A stretch of 64,000 nt of DNA from Coprovicinus avistercoris (GTDB taxonomy: Bacteria > Actinomycetota > Coriobacteriia > Coriobacteriales > Atopobiaceae), in NCBI GenBank assembly GCA_018714895.1, contig DVMQ01000018.1:62001-126000 (forward strand). The letters are read 5' to 3'. The notes beneath the pieces were generated by a model. The model was not told the origin of the DNA. It did no database searches and saw only the letters and a list, made by a program, of their open reading frames with translations. Of this stretch, positions 34,146 to 43,107 are shown in pieces. The translations under genes and the position numbers were made by a program. Every line of letters starts with the position of its first letter. Position 1 is the first letter of the stretch.

Positions 34146-34766
34146 CTAGCGACTTCTCGCGCCTTTCTTGTGATTAGATGAGGACTGAATAAAAGCATTT
34201 GAAATAATGCACTGCTCAGCAACGGATGCTGCATCTTGCACCATCAGCTCAAAATCATCCAGAAATGTGCCTTTGAGCTGACGGAGAGCCCAATCGGCAA
34301 CCGACATCTTTCCCGGCGGTCGACCGATACCACAGAGCACACGAGAAAAGTCGCGAGTACCTAGCTTGTTGGCTATCGAGCGAAGCCCATTATGGGCATT
34401 GAGGCCTCCGCCAAACTTGGTGCGCACCTCTCCAGCGGGAAGATCAACCTCGTCATGAATGACAAGAATTTCTGCAGGAGAAATTCCGTGAGCACGCATG
34501 AGTTTGGAAAGGGGACCGCCACTTGTATTCATATAGCCTTGTGGTTTAGAGAGAAGTACCTCATGAGAACCAATGCGAGCAGATGCAACTAAACAGCCAG
34601 CATCGGTTTTCCAATAATGAACCTGTGCTCTTTCGGCAAGAGCATCTATACAGGCAAACCCTGCATTGTGGCGGGTATGAACGTACTCATTGCCCGGATT
34701 GCCCAGGCCGCACACAAGGCGAACCTGGGCAGGACCAGTTACTTTAGCCATAGAACTGCTCGGCAT
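34146..34766 (-). CDS. pth: Peptidyl-tRNA hydrolase, Pth1
   Basis: The product is 206 residues. Catalytic His lies in YVHTRHNAGF, after the GLGNPGNEY motif. KPQGYMNTSGG, DEVDLPAGEVRTKFGGGLNAHNGLRSI and FSRVLCGIGRPPG are all typical of bacterial Pth1. It recycles peptidyl-tRNA. The start is either 34766 or an in-frame ATG five codons later; neither has a strong Shine-Dalgarno, but the stop of prs is only 9 bases upstream, suggesting coupling. The glmU-prs-pth order is also seen in other Gram-positives. A non-homologous Pth2 is encoded at 13452. Confidence 0.93.
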   Translation of the reverse strand: MPSSSMAKVTGPAQVRLVCGLGNPGNEYVHTRHNAGFACIDALAERAQVHYWKTDAGCLVASARIGSHEVLLSKPQGYMNTSGGPLSKLMRAHGISPAEILVIHDEVDLPAGEVRTKFGGGLNAHNGLRSIANKLGTRDFSRVLCGIGRPPGKMSVADWALRQLKGTFLDDFELMVQDAASVAEQCIISNAFIQSSSNHKKGARSR

Positions 34767-34775
34767 TCGTGCTTT

Positions 34776-35771
34776 TTACAGCTCGGCGCTTCCGCCAAAC
34801 AGATCACTTACAGAGTTATTGGCATAGACTGCATAGATAGCGTCGGCCATTTCTTGTGCAATGGAGATGGTCTTGATCTTAGAGCCAGGCTTATTGGCTG
34901 CTTCACAAGGAATGCCGTCGGTTACGACACATTCAACCAGCGGTGCTTCCTGCAAACGTTGAATAGCGGGCTCTGAGAAAATGCCGTGGGTAGCAGAGAC
35001 ATAAATATCGCCGGCGCCCATCTCCTTAAGCTTACGTACGGAGTTGCAAAGCGTGCCGGCGGTGTCGATCATATCGTCATTGACAATACAGGTCTTTCCC
35101 TTAATGTCGCCGATGATACCCATGACTTCTGCTGCATTGTGCTTGGGACGACTCTTATGAGCAATGGCAACCTCACACCCAAGATAATCGGCCAGCTTCT
35201 TTGCATGCTTTGCGCGGCCCATGTCAGGGGAGACAACCACGGTGTTTGACCAGTCAAAATCTTTAGCCTTGAAATAGTCACCAATCAAATAGAGGGCAGT
35301 GAGGTGCGTTACTGGAATATCGAAGAAGCCTTGAATTTGTCCTTGGTGGAGGTCGAGCGTAATAATGCGGTCGACGCCAGCAGCCTCAAGAAGATTGGCA
35401 ACAAGACGAGCGGTAATAGGCTCACGAGACGCTGCTTTGCGGTCTTGACGAGCATATGCGAAGTGCGGCAGCACAACTGTGACGCTCTGTGCGGATGCGC
35501 GGCTGGCGGCATCGGCAACAATGAGCGTTTCCATGATAAGATCGTTCAGATTTTTACCGGCAAGGGTCTGAACGAAGAAGACTTCATCGCCGCGAACGGA
35601 CTCCTCAAAACGAGCATAGAGTTCGCCGTTGGCAAACTTCTCAATTTTGAGACCCTGGAGCTCCAGGTGCAAAATATCGGCGATCTCCTGGGCGAGCTTA
35701 GGGTTACCTGTTCCTGAATAGAGTTTGATTTCCTTCTGGTAGTTGATGGGCTTGCTCAGGTTCTCGTACAT
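34776..35771 (-). CDS. prs: Ribose-phosphate pyrophosphokinase (PRPP synthase)
   Basis: This 331-residue class I PRPP synthase makes PRPP from ribose-5-phosphate and ATP. It opens KEIKLYSGTGNPKLAQEIAD and has FANGELYARFEESVRGDEVF, the ATP-binding YARQDRKAASREPITARLVA segment, the flexible HQGQIQGFF region and the PRPP loop CIVNDDMIDTAGTL. It begins directly at the glmU stop, with no gap. PRPP feeds purine and pyrimidine synthesis and the Xpt encoded nearby. Confidence 0.95.
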   Translation of the reverse strand: MYENLSKPINYQKEIKLYSGTGNPKLAQEIADILHLELQGLKIEKFANGELYARFEESVRGDEVFFVQTLAGKNLNDLIMETLIVADAASRASAQSVTVVLPHFAYARQDRKAASREPITARLVANLLEAAGVDRIITLDLHQGQIQGFFDIPVTHLTALYLIGDYFKAKDFDWSNTVVVSPDMGRAKHAKKLADYLGCEVAIAHKSRPKHNAAEVMGIIGDIKGKTCIVNDDMIDTAGTLCNSVRKLKEMGAGDIYVSATHGIFSEPAIQRLQEAPLVECVVTDGIPCEAANKPGSKIKTISIAQEMADAIYAVYANNSVSDLFGGSAEL

Positions 35772-37199
35772 CTATTCCTGGCCTTTCTTTAGTCGCTCCA
35801 GCCGCTTGGCTGCATACCCCTCCACGATCCGCTGGTTTGAGCGCTCGAGAGCGAGTGCCCCAGCGGGAATGTCCTTTGTAATGCAACTGCTGGCGCCTAC
35901 CAATGCGCCATCGCCTATAGAAACTGGCGCTACCATCATGGTGTCAGAGCCCACGAAGACATCGTTGCCAATGGTGGTGCGATGCTTGTGTACACCATCG
36001 TAATTGCAGGTAATGGAGCCTGCGCCAATGTTAACACCTGAACCCATGGTAGTATCGCCAATATAAGACAAATGTGGTACTTTTGACCCCTCACCAATGG
36101 TGGAGTTCTTAATTTCTACGTGAGTTCCCACATGAGCACCGGCCAAAAGGTGGGTGCCGGGGCGCAGATATGCACGGGGACCAACGGTAACACCCTCTTC
36201 AATGCAAACAGAGAGAGCAACGGTTTCTTCCACTTTGCAATTATCTGCAACAGACGTATCGGTGAGGCGAGAGTTAGGGCCAATCTGGCAATCTTCGCCA
36301 ATGTGGGTGGAGCCAATAAGATGTGTTTGCGGCCAAATGATGGTATCGCGACCAACCGTGCAGTCGGGGCCTATCCAAGCTTGTGTTGGATCGAGGAATG
36401 TTACCCCTTCATCCATAAGGCTCAGGTTAATGCGATCTCGAGCAAGCGCTGTGAGTTCTGCAAGCTGCGCACGGCTATTGATGCCAAGTCCCTCGCGGTA
36501 ATCTTTGCAGCAAACAGAGGTGATAGTCTCTCCGGCATTGCGAAGAATCTGCACCATATCGGGCAAGTAGTACTCGCTCTGAGCGTTGTTGCAGCCAACT
36601 TCTCCAATATGAGCGGTGAGAGCCTCTCCATCAAAGGCGTAGCAGCCGGCATTGCATTCGGTGAGTGTGGCGGCCTGCTCGGGGGTGCAGTCCTTTTGCT
36701 CGATAATGCGCAGGACGCTGCCGTCTTCGGCAAGCTCCACGCGCCCATATCCAAATGGATCAGGCGGCACCATGGTGAGAACTGCAGCAGCATGCGACTT
36801 ATCTGCAACTGCTTCCACGAACTGAGCAATTGTGGCGCTCTCGATAAAGGGAAGATCTCCATTGAGCACCACAACAGGTCCGCTAACGGAGCCTAGTTCG
36901 TCAAGCGCTACGCGAACTGCATGTGCAGTACCGAGGCGCTCTTTTTGCTCTACACATATAACCTGAGGGGTGAATGAATCGTTGTTTGCTTGGGTGCCAT
37001 AATGGTCGCTGATAATAGCGCGCACTTCATCGGCATGGCTGCCAACTACTACGACGATTTGGTCACAACCGCCAGCGGCTGCTGCGTCTACCACCCAGCA
37101 AATCATTTCTTTGCCAAGAATTTTGTGGGCTACTTTCGCATGATTTGATTTCATGCGCGTCCCTTCGCCCGCTGCGAGGACGATAGCAGTGGATGGCAA
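35772..37199 (-). CDS. glmU: Bifunctional GlmU: glucosamine-1-phosphate acetyltransferase / UDP-GlcNAc pyrophosphorylase
   Basis: The product is about 475 residues. The N-terminal uridylyltransferase has LAAGEGTRM and the Lys in KVAHKILGK. The C-terminal half is a left-handed beta-helix with hexapeptide repeats (PNSRLTDTSVADNCKVEE, GPRAYLRPGTHLLAGAHVGTHVEIKNSTIG, SYIGDTTMGSGVNIGAGSITCNYDGVHKHRTTIG). GlmU supplies UDP-GlcNAc for peptidoglycan. I chose a TTG start at 37199 because AGGAGGAGG lies 7 bases upstream; an ATG at 37250 would add 17 residues with no Shine-Dalgarno. It is the first gene of glmU-prs-pth. Confidence 0.93.
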   Translation of the reverse strand: MPSTAIVLAAGEGTRMKSNHAKVAHKILGKEMICWVVDAAAAGGCDQIVVVVGSHADEVRAIISDHYGTQANNDSFTPQVICVEQKERLGTAHAVRVALDELGSVSGPVVVLNGDLPFIESATIAQFVEAVADKSHAAAVLTMVPPDPFGYGRVELAEDGSVLRIIEQKDCTPEQAATLTECNAGCYAFDGEALTAHIGEVGCNNAQSEYYLPDMVQILRNAGETITSVCCKDYREGLGINSRAQLAELTALARDRINLSLMDEGVTFLDPTQAWIGPDCTVGRDTIIWPQTHLIGSTHIGEDCQIGPNSRLTDTSVADNCKVEETVALSVCIEEGVTVGPRAYLRPGTHLLAGAHVGTHVEIKNSTIGEGSKVPHLSYIGDTTMGSGVNIGAGSITCNYDGVHKHRTTIGNDVFVGSDTMMVAPVSIGDGALVGASSCITKDIPAGALALERSNQRIVEGYAAKRLERLKKGQE

Positions 37200-37367
37200 G
37201 CTTACGCCTCCTCCTGAATAGCGTTTAACCCATATCGATGGGCATAACACAAAATAATGGCTGGCTCATAAAGGGCCGGTACCATCATAGCGCAGGAGTA
37301 AGGCCTTGCGGGGCGATGTAGACGGCGGTGCCGCCGACGGCTCGTGACCGCAGAGATTACCGTGCGC

Positions 37368-40229
37368 TTACAAAGCGTCTGCCCGGAGCGATTCTACAAT
37401 GTTTTCAGACCGACTTCTTCGTAATGCGAATCTCACACTAATTACGATGACAAACAACACAAGTAGAGCGGCTAGTCCGATTTGTTGCCATGGTATAAGG
37501 CCCAAGAAATCCATACCAACAAAGGATGATTGCATAACAACAAACATGCCAAATCCGGCAAGTGCTGCAAGTATGAGGCCAATAACAAACCCGCGTAATG
37601 CATAGCTCATGCACTCATAGACAAGCATGGCGCGGAATGCACGTGGACCCATGCCCACAGATTTCAAAACGGCAAACTCTCGCTTTCTGAGTATGAGTGA
37701 GTTAACGAGCGTATTAAAGGCATTTGCAATAGCAATGAGACCGGTTATAACAGCGAAGCAATAGATAAAGAGCTGCATTGTTTGAGCTATTAAACGTGTT
37801 TGTGCTCGGCTGTCTGCAAGGTTATAGATTCCAATATCATCTGCTATATCGCCGAAGTCCTCTTCGTAGATTTTCTCGAGTGTGTCAACTGCCTTGTTGG
37901 CGATCTCGGCATTGTTGTTGCAGGTAAACGATGCGGAAATGTTACTCAACGTGCTAGCAGCGACAACGTCAGAAGCCCATTCGGGCAAGATGACCTGTGG
38001 TATGCCTGACTGGTTTACACACGGAGGCAATGTTTTTTCAAGTGCACCAATTTCAAGTGCTTGGGTGTTAACGGGCTCACCACTCTCAAATGGGTTGGGT
38101 GAAGAAGCATCATCTGAGGTATTTGGAGCAGCGATTTGTATGGTCCCAATGCCTGAAAAGAGCTCTACCTCTGCATATTTTCCATCATAGGTGGTTTGAT
38201 AGGTATTGATAAGAACCCCACGCGGATGGCTTTTATCGCAAAAGAGACTTTCATCCAAGCCAAGCGAGGAAATATAGGTATGCCACGTTGTTTCGTCTAC
38301 CAACTGTATTGAGATATCGCTGCTATATGTTTTGTTTTGCAGCTGGTGAGAAGAGGCAAAGTAGTCTTGAGCGTCGCTGCTGAGCATAGCGTTTGGAATG
38401 ACACAATAGCTAAGGCGCCCAATGCTCCATCCAAGTCCTTCAAGGTCGGTCTTGTCGCAACTTTCGCTATAAAGCTGACGAATGGTATCTGATGCAGCAG
38501 AGGCGTTATCCTCAAAGGAGCTTGTGGGAAGCGACACCATAATGTCTTGGGAGATCTCCCCGTCTCGTCCCTCAGAGATTCCACTTGCGTTGGACGCATA
38601 GGTGAGCAACATTGCAAGAAGACCAGCAATAACAATTAAAGCTACCGAAACCGAGAGTGAAGCCACTGCCACACGATGGCGACTCGCTCCTCGTGTGAGA
38701 TTGCAATGTGCAATATAGCCAGGCGTTCCAAACAGCTTTTCGATAAGACTTTGGTGGTACGCGCCGTGTGATTTTGCTCCCTGTCGAAGCGCCCGACGAG
38801 AAATGCGGTACGTCTGGTTTTGACGTATAGCGTCAACAGCTGAGACTCTGCTTGCGCGGATGGCGGGAATCCAGGCACTTATTAGTATGACGGCCAAAGA
38901 AACAAGGGCTGTAAGAATAAGGACTGGCCACGAAATAATGGCATGAACAGCGGCTCCTTGCAGCGTTTCTGCGCCAACAATAATGAGGATGCTTTCTGCA
39001 CTTGTCGAAAATACAACCTCGCATCCAACAATGCCTAACACCAATCCAACAGGAATGGCGATGCAACCCAACAACATTCCTTCAGTGAGCACTGCTCTTC
39101 TCAGTTGACGACGGCTTGCGCCAAGCGAGGCCAACAGTCCAAACTGCTGCGTTCTTTCTGCTACCGAAATGGCAAAAGCGTTGTAAATAACTGATATCCC
39201 CGCAACAATAATGACTACCCCAAGGACAAGCGCGAGACCCCAGAGTGAATCCCAGATAGAGCGGTTATCAAATATGCCCTGCCAACGGAGCAAGCTGCTA
39301 TGCAAGTCGTAGGTATTGCCATCCTGCAAGCCATCATTAGCTGAGCTTTTCTCTCCAAACAAACTGGTTGAGAAATCGGTAAGGTCGTCGTATGACTTTG
39401 CATCGACAAGAGAGAAGGCAACCGATGTGCGTGTTGCATCGGAGGTGTCTGTTGCAGCCAACAAAAGAGCATCTGGATCATAGGTGTAAGCAGATTGGCT
39501 GAGCAAAAGGTTTGATCCGAGGGCATTTTCTCTCACAAATCCAACAACAGTGAACGTGTGAGTTCCTAAGTCTGGCAAGAATTGCTCTGAATAAGGCTGA
39601 TCGTCACTGGGTTCGCGAAGCCAAGTGCCTTGCGAAGAAACGATTGTTGTTGGAGTGTCGTTTGGCTTAGTTGTATCAAATGATAAACGCGTACCAAGAT
39701 TGAGTGTAACGGTACTGCCAAGTGAGAGTTTCCCCGAGGTCGAAAGGCCACAGGGGGCAAGTTCAACATCCTCCAGATAGCTCGGCAGAACAATTTCGTT
39801 AGGGGATTGCGGTGCTCGTCCGCTTACGAGCGCTGGTAAAGCGAGTGCTGAAGAGGTTTGCTCAGAAGATTGGTCCGATTGGTGTGAGAGCTCTTCCGGC
39901 CATGTTTTGAGATAGAGATAATCGCCGTAGTACTTGGCGTTTTTGTCACCAAGCTTAACTGCACCAAGTTCAGTTACAGTTTGGGCGGTGTCAAGACGGG
40001 GAGAATCAGCAAGCTTCTGCAACTGGTCCGGTGTGACATTTTCTACGAGAACCTGCCAAGATCCTTCGTCTGCGCGTGTCCTTTGTTCCAGCAGGGTTTG
40101 AAAGGTGACAACGCTGGTGCATACGGCTGTTAGCAATGCGCAAGCAAGGGCAATGCCAATGATTGAAACTACCGTGCGGAATGAATTGCGCTTAAGCGAG
40201 CGAAGAGTAAAGCTTGTAATAATGCCCAT
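37368..40229 (-). CDS. MacB/FtsX-type ABC transporter permease with two extracellular domains
   Basis: The product is 953 residues. The predicted topology is one membrane segment at ~18-38, a large extracellular domain (~40-330), three segments (~335-460), one at ~525-545, a second extracellular domain (~550-800), and three C-terminal segments (~815-935). Two FtsX/PF02687 modules are recognisable. Such permeases with an adjacent LolD-like ATPase and two-component system usually sense or expel peptides such as lantibiotics, or mediate other export. Its Shine-Dalgarno (GGAGGAGA) overlaps the intergenic spacer after the ATPase stop. Substrate unknown. Confidence 0.85.
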   Translation of the reverse strand: MGIITSFTLRSLKRNSFRTVVSIIGIALACALLTAVCTSVVTFQTLLEQRTRADEGSWQVLVENVTPDQLQKLADSPRLDTAQTVTELGAVKLGDKNAKYYGDYLYLKTWPEELSHQSDQSSEQTSSALALPALVSGRAPQSPNEIVLPSYLEDVELAPCGLSTSGKLSLGSTVTLNLGTRLSFDTTKPNDTPTTIVSSQGTWLREPSDDQPYSEQFLPDLGTHTFTVVGFVRENALGSNLLLSQSAYTYDPDALLLAATDTSDATRTSVAFSLVDAKSYDDLTDFSTSLFGEKSSANDGLQDGNTYDLHSSLLRWQGIFDNRSIWDSLWGLALVLGVVIIVAGISVIYNAFAISVAERTQQFGLLASLGASRRQLRRAVLTEGMLLGCIAIPVGLVLGIVGCEVVFSTSAESILIIVGAETLQGAAVHAIISWPVLILTALVSLAVILISAWIPAIRASRVSAVDAIRQNQTYRISRRALRQGAKSHGAYHQSLIEKLFGTPGYIAHCNLTRGASRHRVAVASLSVSVALIVIAGLLAMLLTYASNASGISEGRDGEISQDIMVSLPTSSFEDNASAASDTIRQLYSESCDKTDLEGLGWSIGRLSYCVIPNAMLSSDAQDYFASSHQLQNKTYSSDISIQLVDETTWHTYISSLGLDESLFCDKSHPRGVLINTYQTTYDGKYAEVELFSGIGTIQIAAPNTSDDASSPNPFESGEPVNTQALEIGALEKTLPPCVNQSGIPQVILPEWASDVVAASTLSNISASFTCNNNAEIANKAVDTLEKIYEEDFGDIADDIGIYNLADSRAQTRLIAQTMQLFIYCFAVITGLIAIANAFNTLVNSLILRKREFAVLKSVGMGPRAFRAMLVYECMSYALRGFVIGLILAALAGFGMFVVMQSSFVGMDFLGLIPWQQIGLAALLVLFVIVISVRFALRRSRSENIVESLRADAL

Positions 40230-40238
40230 GATCTCCTC

Positions 40239-40967
40239 CTAGCGCGTTTCGGTGGCTAAAGAGGAGATGATGTCGCTCGTTTTTGAGAGTGTTTGTCGCT
40301 CGTCTGAAGCGATGTGACCGTCTTCTATGGAGATAACGCGGTCGGCCATAAGGGCAACATCCTCATCATGAGTAATAACAACGAGTGTTTGTCCGTATTT
40401 GCGATTTGATGCGCACAGCAGATTCATGATCTCGGCAGTGTTGCGTGTATCAAGATTGCCTGTTGGTTCGTCTGCAAGAACAATAGCAGGTGCGTTCATG
40501 AGAGCTCGACCAATAGCGACGCGCTGTTGCTGGCCGCCGGACAGTTGGTTGGGAAGATGCTGTTCAAGGCCAGTGAGACCCAGTTCATGGATAAGGGCAT
40601 CCAGCCGTTCTTTGTTTATCTCTCTGCCGTCTAGCCGAACGGGCAGTGTCATATTCTCTACGACGTTAAGCACGGGGATAAGGTTGTAAAACTGATAGAC
40701 CAGACCAACCTCGCGGCGGCGAAATACTGCAAGTTTTTCGTCAGAGCGAGCGTAAATGTCTTCCCCGTTGAGATATACCGTGCCGTCGGTGGGACGGTCC
40801 ACGCCACCTAATAGGTGCATGAGGGTTGATTTGCCCGACCCAGATGAGCCGACAATAGCAATGAATTCCCCCTCCTGTATCGAGAGGTTTATGTCACTGA
40901 TTGCGTGGACGGCACTCTTTCCTGAGCCATACGTTTTGCTTAAATTGCGTGTGGTAAGTAGATCCAT
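40239..40967 (-). CDS. ABC transporter ATP-binding protein (LolD/MacB-type)
   Basis: This 242-residue ATPase has Walker A GSSGSGKST at 40-48, the LSGGQQQRVAIGRALMNAPAIVLADEPTGNLD signature and Walker B, and an H-loop ITHDEDVA. The NxxPTDGTVYLNGEDIYARSDEKLAVFRRREVGLVYQFYNLIPVLNVVENM region is typical of MacB/LolD-type proteins. The permease gene follows after 9 bases. A perfect 18-bp palindrome lies 73-90 bases upstream of the ATG, in the gap after the histidine kinase gene, suggesting a separate, regulated promoter. Confidence 0.92.
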   Translation of the reverse strand: MDLLTTRNLSKTYGSGKSAVHAISDINLSIQEGEFIAIVGSSGSGKSTLMHLLGGVDRPTDGTVYLNGEDIYARSDEKLAVFRRREVGLVYQFYNLIPVLNVVENMTLPVRLDGREINKERLDALIHELGLTGLEQHLPNQLSGGQQQRVAIGRALMNAPAIVLADEPTGNLDTRNTAEIMNLLCASNRKYGQTLVVITHDEDVALMADRVISIEDGHIASDERQTLSKTSDIISSLATETR

Positions 40968-41039
40968 AACGCCTCCATTATCATGCGGCTATGCCAATCA
41001 TGATGATGAGGACCGTAGCTTGCACGGCCATGTCGGCAA

Positions 41040-41057
41040 TATGACAGATCTGTCATA
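41040..41057. promoter_or_regulatory. Perfect 18-bp palindrome upstream of the ABC exporter genes
   Basis: TATGACAGATCTGTCATA is perfectly self-complementary and contains TGACA-N4-TGTCA. BceR-type response regulators bind similar inverted TnACA-N4-TGTnA repeats near the promoters of their ABC transporters. The site sits between the histidine kinase stop and the ATPase start, the expected place for such control. The palindrome is seen; the binding protein is inferred. Confidence 0.6.
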
Positions 41058-41097
41058 CAGATCGAAAGACGGTCAATTCTCTGTGTATTGCTTGCGA

Positions 41098-42270
41098 TCA
41101 AACAATGGCTTTGAAAAAGGTTATGTCAAAACGGGCCCCAGCTACTGATCCGTCAGGATTCGTGTTATTGGAAGCCGTTATACGTCCGCCCTGGGCCACA
41201 ATAAGACTTTGTGCCAATGCAAGCCCAATGCCTACACCGATAGAAACAGAATGTGGTTGAGACGTTTCTCCTGTTGTTTGGGAGGCATTTTGCTGCTTTC
41301 CTCGATAGAATCGCTCAAAAACATGTGGCAAGTCTTCAGGATCAAAGCCGGATCCAGTGTCGGTAATGCACAGGCGGCAGGCAAGGGTATCTTGCGACGC
41401 ACGTATCGATATCGAGCCACCTGGTTTCGTGTGTTCCAGACAATTTTTAAGAATGTTCTTGAGTGCCTCGCTGGTCCATCTCTCATCGCCAACAAAATGT
41501 ATGGTTGGATCGATGTTGTATTCCAGCTGTATTTGAGAAAGCTCGAAAGCTACTTCAAACGGAGCTATTGCTGCCTTAACAAGCGCCTCAACGTTTACCT
41601 GCTCATGCTGTAAAGCAATAGCACCTGCGTCGGTTCTCGCAAGAGTGAGTAAAGATTCCACCAGCCATTGGATCTGATCAACAAGCTGACGTGCGATGTT
41701 TACATGTTTGGCAAGGTTGGAGTAGCAGGAATCCTCTGAGGTGTGGTTTGCGTTCAGTGCGAGCTGGGAAGGCGTGCACGAAGTCTCCGACAACCCCTTG
41801 AGATCTTTGCGAGCCAACGCAAGCATAAGTCCCAGCGAAGTTAAAGGGGTGCGGAGCTGGTGGGAAATATCGGCAAGCGAATTTGCTAAGAAGGTGCGCT
41901 CCTGTGCGAGGGTTTCGTTTGTCCTGTGTAGGCGCGTGAAGGCTTTATCAATCTCGTTAGCAAGAATCGCCAGCTCTCCTTCGCTCATGCTTGCAAAACT
42001 AATTGACCTATCAGAATGAAGTGCTTCATCAATACGAGCAGCAAGATTTCTCAGCTGGTGGTAGCGCCAGATGGTAAAGAGACCAAATATGCTTATGAGG
42101 ATTGCTGAGGTAAGAAGTATCCAGGCACAACCTGTAGTAACTAAGCTGCTGTTGAGCCCATAGGCAGAAGTCAGCTGTGAGAGATAGGCCCCCAATCCAG
42201 CTGTGCTGACAAGAACGACGCCTCCTGCTATACCGAGCGATATTTTCAGCTCGTTATTTCTCAATAGCAT
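41098..42270 (-). CDS. Two-component sensor histidine kinase
   Basis: The product is 390 residues from the ATG at 42268-42270, which has AGGAG six bases upstream. Two membrane segments (~10-31 and ~46-69) enclose a very short extracellular loop, like intramembrane-sensing kinases of ABC-transporter modules. A HAMP-like linker precedes phospho-acceptor H137 in ADISHQLRTPLTSL, then the N-box NILKNCLEHT, G1 DTGSGFD and G2 GVGIGLALAQ. A longer in-frame start at 42342 would overlap the response regulator stop but lacks a Shine-Dalgarno. Its lack of a sensor domain suggests it senses through the adjacent transporter. Confidence 0.9.
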   Translation of the reverse strand: MLLRNNELKISLGIAGGVVLVSTAGLGAYLSQLTSAYGLNSSLVTTGCAWILLTSAILISIFGLFTIWRYHQLRNLAARIDEALHSDRSISFASMSEGELAILANEIDKAFTRLHRTNETLAQERTFLANSLADISHQLRTPLTSLGLMLALARKDLKGLSETSCTPSQLALNANHTSEDSCYSNLAKHVNIARQLVDQIQWLVESLLTLARTDAGAIALQHEQVNVEALVKAAIAPFEVAFELSQIQLEYNIDPTIHFVGDERWTSEALKNILKNCLEHTKPGGSISIRASQDTLACRLCITDTGSGFDPEDLPHVFERFYRGKQQNASQTTGETSQPHSVSIGVGIGLALAQSLIVAQGGRITASNNTNPDGSVAGARFDITFFKAIV

Positions 42271-42334
42271 GTTTGTCTCCTGAGAGGTTGAAAATGTAGC
42301 AAGGGGTTCATGGTTGGTGGAAGAAGCCAAGTTC

Positions 42335-43021
42335 TTATCCATATATTTTGTAGCCCAGACCACGAATAGTAACGATGCACTGGGGATGAGCGGGATCTTT
42401 CTCAATCTTATTGCGGAGCCGCTTTATATAGACGCTAATGGTGTTCTCTTCGATATAAGCACCAGCATCATCCCAAAGGGCCTCGCGAATCATGTCGCGT
42501 GTGACCAGATGACCTTTATGAGTTGCAAGAAGGAGAAGTAGTCGATATTCCAAGGCTGAGAGGACAAGCTCCTTGCCTTCGCGACAAACGTAGGCTCTCT
42601 CTGGATCTATGGAGACCGATCCAAGCTGTACAAGACGATGCTCGGGATGAGATCGGCGAAGAGCTGCGCCAATACGAGCTAAAAGCTCATTTGGACGGAA
42701 GGGTTTGGCGATGTAGTCGTCGGCTCCCATTCCAAGACCAGCAACGGTGCTGTATTCATCTCCCGATGCGGTAAGAAAGATTACTGGTAGGGAAGGGTGC
42801 TTTTGCTTAATTGCGCCACAGACGGCAAAACCATTGCCAGAAGCTAAGGCGATATCAAGGAGCACCAGGTCATAGGGATTGGAGGCAGAAGATGAACAAG
42901 CGAGCCGAATCGCTTCATCTTGTGTGGTGCAAGTCTGTACACTATGCCCCTCTGTTCCGAGAAGCTCTGAGAGTGAAGATGTGATAATAGGGTCATCTTC
43001 AACCAGCAGAATACGCGCCAT
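42335..43021 (-). CDS. OmpR-family response regulator
   Basis: This 228-residue protein has a receiver domain with acidic residues D9-D10, phospho-acceptor D56 (LLDIAL), T84 and K106 (AKPF), followed by an OmpR/PhoB winged helix ending RGLGYKIYG. I chose the ATG at 43019-43021 behind AGAGG; an ATG seven codons upstream is possible. It is the first gene of the regulator-kinase-ATPase-permease series on the minus strand and probably regulates the exporter. The palindrome at 41040-41057 is a candidate target. Confidence 0.93.
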   Translation of the reverse strand: MARILLVEDDPIITSSLSELLGTEGHSVQTCTTQDEAIRLACSSSASNPYDLVLLDIALASGNGFAVCGAIKQKHPSLPVIFLTASGDEYSTVAGLGMGADDYIAKPFRPNELLARIGAALRRSHPEHRLVQLGSVSIDPERAYVCREGKELVLSALEYRLLLLLATHKGHLVTRDMIREALWDDAGAYIEENTISVYIKRLRNKIEKDPAHPQCIVTIRGLGYKIYG

Positions 43022-43107
43022 TACATACCTCTCTTCCTTCATACTCCATTGTGATTCAGAAGTTTGTTGGTGACGAGTGACGAATTAGTAAGGAAGGATG
43101 AAACGCT

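Noticed and set aside
37323..37336. CGGCGG/CCGCCG hairpin downstream of the ABC permease gene
   Set aside because: It has a two-base loop and no T run, so it is probably chance in a G+C-rich patch.
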